Positions 56,469 to 64,000 of a stretch of DNA of 64,000 nt are shown here, in pieces (the first letter of the stretch is position 1; the number at the start of each line of letters is the position of its first letter). A program made the position numbers and the translations under genes. The notes below the pieces were generated by a model. The model searched no databases, was not told the origin of the DNA, and saw only the letters and a program-made list of their open reading frames with translations. Location: positions 960,712 to 1,024,711 of the forward strand of contig JAUJYN010000022.1 of assembly GCA_030737835.1 (NCBI GenBank), read 5' to 3'. Source of the DNA: Acorus gramineus (Eukaryota; Streptophyta; Magnoliopsida; Acorales; Acoraceae).

Positions 56469-57960
56469 ATGGAGGTCTACACCCAAGAGAAAATGGTAGA
56501 GAAGAAAGACAACCAGGGAGACCAAACCGCCCAATTCCTCAGCCACCTAGAGGAGAGGATGGCTACCCTAGGATACCAGTCGATCGAGGACATGTTCAAT
56601 GACCTCACCGACTATCACCAGGCCAAGACCTTGAAGCAGGAAATTCCTGTTAAGACCCCCAAGGCTTGCCCCACCCCCAATACACTACTAACACCCGACT
56701 TCTCGGCAAATCTGGGTCCAAGCCTCTTTTCCTTTGCCCCACCTTCCCCCATGAATCAAATATTCCCAACCGTTTCTGCTCCGAGCCCTTACCAAGCCAC
56801 CTCCAACCCGGGACAACTAAACACTCCTTCAAGGGGAAAAACGTTTGATGAAACCATCCGGAGAATTCTCTCCGAGACTGGCCCTTCTACCCCCAAACAC
56901 ATGTCTTTGCACAACCTGAGACAGATCCAATTAGTCCACCTACCGGAGGGATTTAAAATCCTAAAATTTCACCGGTACAACGGTTGTGGAGACCCAGACA
57001 TTCATTTGACCGCCTTTTATCTAGACGCCCGACCGTTTCTAGATAACCAACCTCTGCTAGTATTCCTCTTCCAAAAATCATTGGAAGGAGAAGCACTACA
57101 ATGGTTCTCCACCCTCCCTGTAGATCATTTGTCAAACTTCTCGGCTGTAAGCGAGAAGTTTTTGGGCCGCTACGGTTATCAGAGGATTAGGACCTAACCG
57201 AGAAAAGATGAGGCCTAGGGAGGAATTTGAGCAGTACGTGTCCAGGTGGCGCACCCTCGTCCACCGAACTGGCCTACAATTAACAGAATGTCAAGAAATT
57301 GACATGATGTTGCAGAGCCTGAGTCCAGAGCTCCGTACGAGTCTTTCGTAAGGAGACTGCACCACGTACCAGCTTCTCATTGACCGCCACAACAGGATTT
57401 CTTGTTGTGCAGCCCAAGTAGTCCAAACCCAGTCCCCATCTATATGGACAACCGCCGAGAAAGGCACACACCTCCACGGTAGAGGGGATCACACAAGTTT
57501 CGGCACTCTACCCGAACGGAGCGCGAGTTCCTGATCAAGGACCAGCTCTGAGACGGTATACACCCAGTTCATCTAGATATGTGTCACCTCGGCAAGCCAA
57601 TCAAAACATCATTCCTCGATCAATACCCACCCCCGTGCCGATAAGACAAAACCCAATAGCCCACAGTCCTCCATTCCATAGCCTCATAATTCAAAGCCAC
57701 GGCCAAACTAGGACTCCCCCTGCTTATTCCGCTCCCCCAAGAGCGCAAAACCTACCCCCTAGGCAGCCTACCCAAAGCTCTTACAACAAAGTTTCCCCTC
57801 CAACCTCCTATGGCCCAAGACGGATGGGAAAGAGGGACTCTTACCCACCCCTCCCAGAAACCTTAACGAGGATTTTTAGGGTGATGATGGACACTAATAG
57901 CATCTCCCTCCATGTTGCTAGGCCCTCACTCACCGGGGCCAGCACCACGCGTTACTGTTA
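56469..57960 (+). pseudogene. Element F gag (Tat/Ogre-like), frameshifted
   Basis: The likely start is MEVYTQEKMVEKK at 56469. The capsid-like domain includes LPEGFKILKFHRYNGCGDPD, HLTAFYLDARPFLDNQ and LEGEALQWFSTLP (about 56940-57120). A one-base shift near 57170 moves the next part (REEFEQYVSRWRTLVHRTGL) to another frame, and a TAA lies at about 57348 in the sequence following SPELRTSLS. Near 57945-57985 a motif of the form C-stop-YHQQHGHTVEQC matches the CxxH...GH...C knuckle of Tat elements, with a TAA that a C-to-T change could explain. Confidence 0.75.
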
Positions 57961-58054
57961 ATACCATCAACAACATGGTCACACCGTAGAACAATGCATT
58001 GTCTTTCTAGACTTTGTTTATGATTTAAATGATGACAGGCGCCTTGATTGGGCC

Positions 58055-58624
58055 ATGATCAAAAGCCATCTGAGCTGGGGCAATCCCCAAGCAAACAAGC
58101 CAATTGGCATATTCACTGACCCTGTGCTAGATCACGACCAAGCCTCCACTTCCAGAGCCCACACTGTCAACATTGTTAGGAGGGGGAGACATCCATCACC
58201 AGAGCCGAGTAGCTCAGAGAGCGCTACCGATGGCAGTTCATCCGAAGAGTCCAAGGAGGAAGGGCAGGACGAGCCTTTCCAGCTGAACCTCGACGACCAC
58301 GACCTCGCCATACTGTATGAAGAGGAAGAACAAGTAGTCCCCGTCCTGCCTGAAGTCATCAACATAGAGTCCGATGAAAGCGGACTGGACAACCCAGGAG
58401 AAGAAGAAGAGGAGGAACCATTCGAAGAGGTTCCCGAAGGAGCGAACGAAGGACCCGAAGAAGGGGAGTGTACTTCGGATGATCTGCATCCGGACTACAA
58501 CGGGTCCTCCAAAAGCACTGATATAGTAGACGGCCCCTACCGTCCAATGACCATCTCCTTCACTGACAAGGACCTCCCTGATCGAAGGCTGCGAGTATAT
58601 CCCCTCCATGTTCACGGACGACTC
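58055..58624 (+). pseudogene. Element F acidic linker between gag and protease
   Basis: The frame encodes a serine/glutamate-rich stretch (EPSSSESATDGSSSEESKEE, GLDNPGEEEEEEPFEEVPEG) with no recognised domain. It ends at a TAG (58625) from which the same frame runs into the first protease domain. A long acidic region at this position is unusual for Ty3/gypsy elements. Confidence 0.6.
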
Positions 58625-58627
58625 TAG

Positions 58628-59030
58628 GCCATCCCGCTAAACAACATCTTCATCGATCCAGGATCAGGGATGAATATCATGACTTGTTCTACCTACCAAG
58701 AAATGCCCAGGCGAGGTCACCCCTTTGTTCAACCAGTACACTCCACTATCCAGGCTTTCAATCATTCCAGAAAGACCATCTACGGTCCTGGGATATTCGA
58801 ACTGGCTGTCGGTCCCCTGATTTACAAGATGGAGTGCTTCGTAGCCGACATCGACGCGAGATACCCTCTGATGCTAGGACGTCCATGGCTAGACAGCATC
58901 CAGGCCATCTGCTCCCCAAGACATCAATGTCTCCGACTACCATTCATGGGTCACATACTGACCATCTGGGGGGAAGCACGCCTCCGATACAAGAACGAAG
59001 ACAACTGGGTACTGCACAATATGTTCACAT
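58628..59030 (+). pseudogene. Element F retropepsin-like domain 1
   Basis: The frame encodes AIPLNNIFIDPGSGMNIM, with the active-site position FIDPGSG (a DPG in place of DTG). It continues through IYGPGIFELAVGP, FVADIDARYPLMLGRPWLD and ends at FMGHILTIWGEARLRYK. The flap-like YGPG segment and the hydrophobic-hydrophobic-GRPWLD motif are those of retropepsins of Tat/Ogre type. It is followed in the same frame by a linker and a second copy of the fold. Confidence 0.7.
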
Positions 59031-59248
59031 TCGCCGTACATCCAGGAGTTGAATTCGAAGATGACAGTTTGCCCACGTCACCCCACAACGACTTATGTCC
59101 AGTCGAAGGACCAGTTGGGACCATGAATTTAGTTGACAACAACATGTGTCCCAACCCCATTGCTTTCCTACCCAACGCGGTCGCACCAGCTGAAGTACGC
59201 TCAGCACCTCTTATGATCACTGCAAGCCTCGGAGGGAGAGAATTCTGA

Positions 59249-59528
59249 CACATCTTGGTGGACACCGAGGCAGAAACCAATGTCCTGACCTACTCAGCCT
59301 ACAACAAGATCAAAAGCCGAACCTACAAGCTGCAGCTGACGGACGAATTCATCTTCGCTTTTGACAACACACGGAGAGGCGTTTACGGTTTAGTAACGCT
59401 TCCTCTAAAAATTGGTCCAGTCTCCACCATAGTCAATTGCATGGTGATGGACATCAGGTCACTACATCCCCTAATTGTCGGAAGAACTTGGCTCGACGGT
59501 ATCGAAGCTGTCTCGTCAACCCAACACC
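59249..59528 (+). pseudogene. Element F retropepsin-like domain 2, truncated by L12
   Basis: After a TGA (59246) the same frame encodes HILVDTEAETNVLTYSAYN (active-site position DTE in place of DTG). It goes on through AFDNTRRGVYGLVTLPLKIG and MVMDIRSLHPLIVGRTWLDG. The order matches domain 1 segment by segment. It is cut at 59528 by the start of L12, so RT, RNase H and integrase are absent. Confidence 0.75.
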
Positions 59529-62451
59529 TGTTATGCTTGTGTAATTTGGAGCCTTATTTCGGTTAAGCCTTGGTCACATTTGGCTCATTCAGGGCCTTTT
59601 TCTTTTTTGATTAGAGTCGCTAAAATTTTGGCTTTTAGCCACCTGCGGGAGTTTGAGTACTCTTATTGAAAATCTAAATGCATATTATGGGTCCTGGTGC
59701 CGTTTTGTACTGCCCATAAAAATTTTATGAAATTCTGGTAACGTTTTAAAAAATATGCAGTTCCGAATCACATCCGGGTTTGGTTATTACCGGATTGTGG
59801 GTGACTTTTCTCACCTACCCACTTTTGTGGCATTAAATACGACCCACTCACTTCCTTTCACTCCCTATGTGGACCTCTCTTTGGGTCTCTCTTTCTCTCT
59901 TTCACTCCACCCATATGTTTGTGTTAATCCCTCAAAGAGAAGAGAAGGAGATCAAGAAGAATGTAGTGCATGAAGAGGTGATCTTGTGGTGGGTTATGTG
60001 AGCTTGTGCTCCTAAGTGGCTGTCCCTCTCTCTTTCCCTCTGGTTCAGCAAGAAGAAGAGCACCCAAGCGGAGGAGGTGGTAGCGGTGGTGGCGGTCGAG
60101 GTGTTGAAGGGGGCGCTTGCGAGCCCCTACATCTCCCCCTTCCCTCCCCCTCTCTTGTGGTGAGTTTTCCCTCTTCTTTATTGGTTTTTATGCATGTTAG
60201 GGTGTTTGGGAGGGCATGCATGTGAGGTGTTTTGAGTTGGGTGCATGTAGGGGCAAGGGGGAGGGTCGAGGAGTGCTGGGCGCGCGCGCGGGTCTGTCTG
60301 TGCTCGTGCGCGTGCAGACGAGCGCAGGCGTGCACGTGCGCTTGCACGCGGGTGCGCAGGTGCGCGTGGAGTCGGTGCGCAGGTTCGTGCGAGCGCTGGT
60401 AGCGCGCGCGGTGGGCGCATGTCGTGCGCGCGAGTGCAAGCGGTCGCGCACGAGAGTGCGCACGTGGGGCAGCGCATCTGGGCGTGCGGCTGGGCACCGC
60501 GTGCAAGGGCATGCGCGTGGCTTCCCAGGGGCTCAGGTAGGTGCTCGGGCACTCGGGCATGTGTGCGTACGTGCGTGCTCGCATGCGTGCGTGCCCGTAT
60601 GCATGCATGTCTAAGTCTTCAGTATTTCTAGTAAAATTATGTGTGTTATAATGTGATTTTACTTACCAAATTGATGCCCTTACCTTGCAGATCTCGTCAG
60701 ATGGGATGCGCGAAGCCCCGGGTTGCGGTGAGTGGTTCGATCCAACCCTTTGGGATGCGCTCGATGCACGTAATCGTGCATCGCGCATCCATGGGGCTTC
60801 TTTGCACCCTAAATATGCCAGATATTTGCATGCTAGGATTGTATAACTCGTATAATGCGTAGAACCCTCTTTTCTACCATATACTTGCCCATGTATCATA
60901 ATCATGTGTGAATTATTATGTATGCTTGCGCCCTTTATGTATGGGCATGTGGGATGTGTTTTTATGAATGTATAGAATATGGCATGCCTTAGGTAGTCCC
61001 TATGAGAAATACTACCATATTAATTGGAATATCCAGCATGATTAAGTCTTGGTCAATAACAGGCACATGCCTAATAATCCCTTGCGATAAGACTCGAGGG
61101 CGTGGTGTAGTTTTGCGCCAATGATAGTGGGGCAAAGCTATGATGAGCTCTCTCTCGCCCTCTCCCTTTGTACGAACTGAGTAAGTAGATGCAATTTCCT
61201 ACTCGACTCAGGTTCGTTTGGAATATTGGAATGCACCTGTTAATGCGCGAGATCGCGCTTGACCCTTCCCATTTAAGTTGGTGATTTCCAATGCATGCTT
61301 AAGTTATGCCTTGTGTGCTTATATGATTAATGGCCATGTATGCATGTTTAAGTGGGTCATACCTTGTATGCATGTTGTATGATTGTTGTTTATGATGTAA
61401 ATCCATGTTAGGGAGTATCCCTATGATTAATTGATATGTGATCGTGCATATGGTTCATGCACATAACTAAGATTTAATTCTCCTATAAAATATATGCGCA
61501 TGTTAAAACTAATTAGGCCTATCTGAAATAGGCATGGGTACGACCCGCTGTCAGGATGTACCTCATTAGTTAGTGCGCGAGCGATGTAATCGCCCTTGCA
61601 TCCGTGTGATGCACTTGAATGGAATTCAAGAGAATTCATTTGTTGTATCGGTTTTGTCAAACCGATAGCTTTAGCATTAAGTTAGGCCTACCCGTGCTAG
61701 GCGCGTATATGAACCGCCTGTTAGGTTATATGCCTTGGGCTTATTTCTGCGTGAGAGCAGAGGTAACCCCTCGCGTCTGAGCGATGCACTCATGTGGAAG
61801 TCCAAGAGTATTCGTTATCATCGATATGTGATTATCGAGCGTAGTTGACTTTCCCATAGGGTTCGCTTTGTGAACGTGGGGTTCTTCCTCCCGACATTGT
61901 CGTGCGTCGAACACCCCAGCGTCGAAGCTGTCCTGTTTGGGTGCCACCACTTGTAGGTGCTACTGATGCGTATTGCGGTACGCATCGGGCTGATGTACCG
62001 ATCATGGAAGGTCGACAGGTAGAGGCTACGCGGGAAAGGGCTACTAGATGATTTTGCGAGCGTGGAATTGCTCTCCCTTTATTCGGATCCGCGTTGAAGC
62101 TACCCGATGTTAAAGCTACTCTAACATAGGGCTCCCACCTGTAGGTACTACCGATGCGTTCGACAGATGTACTGATCATGGGAGTATACCAGGTAGAGGC
62201 TACTCGGGAGAGGGCTACCGGATGACGAAGGGTGTAGAACAAAAGGTTTTCTTCCAACAGTCCTGAGTCACCCATAGGGGTGAGGGTGAGGATGAAGTGA
62301 AGTCACGTCGCCACGTGACCCATTCGTTTCTCGTCCGTTCCCATAGTTGTTGGGTCCGGTTACGTGTCGATGTTCAGAGACATCGTTGGGCAGTTATCTC
62401 GATGTAGATGATCCAGTAGTGTTGTGTAGACCAGTAATCCCGCACCTCTTC
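59529..62451 (+). mobile_element. LTR copy L12 (U3 type 2, beta type), interrupted by L13
   Basis: It starts TGTTATGCTTGTGTAATTTG inside the protease of element F. It contains a CpG-rich tract (about 60250-60600), splice-like sites at 60160 and 60690, GAATTC pairs (about 61622-61637) and a G-rich run (62276-62294). It stops at about 62451 where the oppositely oriented L13 begins; the expected end of the LTR is not seen. Whether it is a solo LTR or one end of an element cannot be told. Confidence 0.85.
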
Positions 62452-64000
62452 TGTCACGCCCCAGGCGTCCCCAAGACGTGGCAATAATAATAATAATATC
62501 AGCTATCAATACATGAGGTCAATAAGGACACCAACAACAATACATAAGGTGGCAAAGCGAGATAATGATAACTGACTGAAAACGGAATCATAATATATAA
62601 CAAAGCCTGTAAATCAAAAACATTATTATAGACCCGAATACACAATCAATGTCCTGTGAAAGCCAAGTCTAGACCAAAGAAAATACAACCTGTGCCACAT
62701 GCACGATTTACAAAGCATAAAATGACTCTAGGAATGCTGACAGCCTCGCACTCGCCACCCGCCGGCAGAACGCTCCACGCCCATAAGACCACGCCACAGG
62801 AAAGCTCCAGCTCCACGCCCAACACTGCCCCTGAAAAGAAACAGTATGCGAGGGGTGAGCTACAAGCTCAGTGAGTGGCTGGAAACCAATCACCATTCTA
62901 CAGTTCAACACATAATCAATTTCCTTTCAAGGAAAACATGGGTCGAAACCCAATGGATAACAGGGTCACGCGGCGGCGCGACCAACCTCACCCCCACACC
63001 CTCACTCCCGGAGGGAGTCTTTTGGGACTTATGGGGAGAGACCATACCGTCGGTCGAAGAGACCCGGATTTACTGGTCTAGAGACCATGCCGTCGGTCGA
63101 AGAGACCCGGATTTACTGGTCTACTCAACACTACTGGATCATCTACATCTAGATAATCGCCCATCGATGTCCTTCAACATCCATCACGAGACCGTACCCA
63201 ACATCTATGGGAACGGTCAAACAACGAATGGGTCACGAGGCGACGCGTCTTCGCCTCATCCACACCCTCACTCCTGAAAGGAGGCATCTTGGGACTTTGG
63301 GAAGAGACTTAGACTTCTCTACACCCCTGGTCCACCGGTAGCCTCTCCCACCCTCGTGGCCTCCGCCTAGTCCTCTGACAGGTATAGCCAACGCCGGGGA
63401 GTTCCTACATCGGATCCAACGAAGGGGAGAACGATTCCACGCTCGCGACATCATTCATTAACCCTCTCCCAGGTAGTATCTACAACCCGATCTCCTCAAC
63501 TCACCGCTCTACACCCTTGGTCCACCGGTAGCCTCTCCCACCATCGTGGCCTCCGCCTAGTCCTCTGATAGGTATAGCCAACGCCGGGGAGTTCCTACAT
63601 CGGATCCAACGAAGGGGAAACGATCCCATGTTCGCAAAGCGAAATCCAATGGAAAACCACCGCTCTACACCCCTGGTCCACCGGTAGCCTCTCCCACCCT
63701 CGTGGCCTCCGCCTAGTCCTCTGACAGGTATAGCCAACGCCGGGGAGTTCCTACATCGGATCCAACGAAGGGGAGAACGATTCCACGCTCGCGACATCAT
63801 TCGTTAACCCTCTCCCAGGTAGTATCTACAACCCGATCTCCTCAACTCACAGATCTACACCCTTGGTCCTCCGGTAGCCTCTCCCACCCTCGTGGCCTCC
63901 GCCTAGTCCTCTGATAGGTATAGCCAACGCCGGGGAGTTCCTACATCGGATCCAACGAAGGGGAGAACGATCCCATGTTCGCAAAGCGAAACCCAATGGA
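62452..64000 (-). mobile_element. LTR copy L13 (beta type), continues beyond the window
   Basis: It begins TGTCACGCCCCAGGCG and matches L8 and L11 to about 63310, then enters an expanded internal repeat. It is a minus-strand insertion into L12, giving two inverted LTRs end to end. The TSD candidate is TCTTC; its partner lies outside the window. Confidence 0.85.
63317..64000 (-). repeat. 346-bp higher-order tandem repeat inside L13
   Basis: Related blocks beginning CTCTACACCC...GGTCCACCGG start at 63317, 63507, 63663 and 63853, with spacings of 190, 156 and 190. Long and short blocks alternate, so the real unit is a 346-bp pair (63317-63662, then 63663-64000 and on). Ordinary beta LTRs (for example 37640-38030 in L11) have only the unexpanded, more diverged version. 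Confidence 0.9.

Noticed and set aside
54678..59528. Element F as an extension of the PMD gene
   Set aside because: A strong TATA box, PBS-like site, gag and protease define a separate retroelement; coding of the PMD tail stops at its first base.

Overview
This is plant nuclear DNA from retrotransposon-rich heterochromatin of a flowering plant. The evidence is nested Ty3/gypsy elements with primer-binding sites (PBS) matching plant tRNAs, a plant mobile domain (PMD) gene relic, and no operons, rRNA or tRNA genes. I cannot name the species. I see no intact cellular gene; the only full-length intact reading frame is an Athila-lineage gag-pol (46325-51769, minus).

Layout. 1-31951 is a stack of chromovirus (Tekay/Del-like) elements and their unusually long LTRs (2.3-3.6 kb). 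L1 (1-2414, plus) and L2 (2648-6186, plus) sandwich a 233-bp scrap of pol. A degenerate pol (6206-7796, minus) received element C (LTR 7797-10387, pol 10388-13791, gag 22706-24141, partial 5' LTR 24255-24793, all minus). Element C was then split by element A (13792-22700, minus), which is flanked by the target-site duplication (TSD) TGCAG. 24794-28120 holds stacked LTR ends and a 60-bp triple repeat. 28121-31951 is a deletion derivative with LTR L9.

31952-36714 holds a decayed plant-specific, transposon-associated gene (MEKTAIT start at 34097). Its upstream part and half of L9 were tandemly duplicated (30621-32363 and 32364-34106). A solo LTR with TSD ATATC sits at 36720-40335. 40341-54677 is a decayed PMD gene of at least six exon segments, split in exon 5 by a complete Athila element (43521-54069). 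Its last exon ends at the LTR of a Tat/Ogre-like element (54678-59528), which carries two tandem retropepsin-like domains. 59529-64000 holds two more chromovirus LTRs in opposite orientation, the last with an expanding 346-bp higher-order repeat.

The chromovirus LTRs are modular. Two unrelated U3 types (called 1 and 2) combine with three downstream types (alpha, beta, gamma). Copies share candidate splice sites that enclose a CpG-rich tract, and in one copy the sequence between those sites is completely different. These LTR features, the tandem protease and the young tandem repeats are the most novel observations. All are read by eye, without alignment software.
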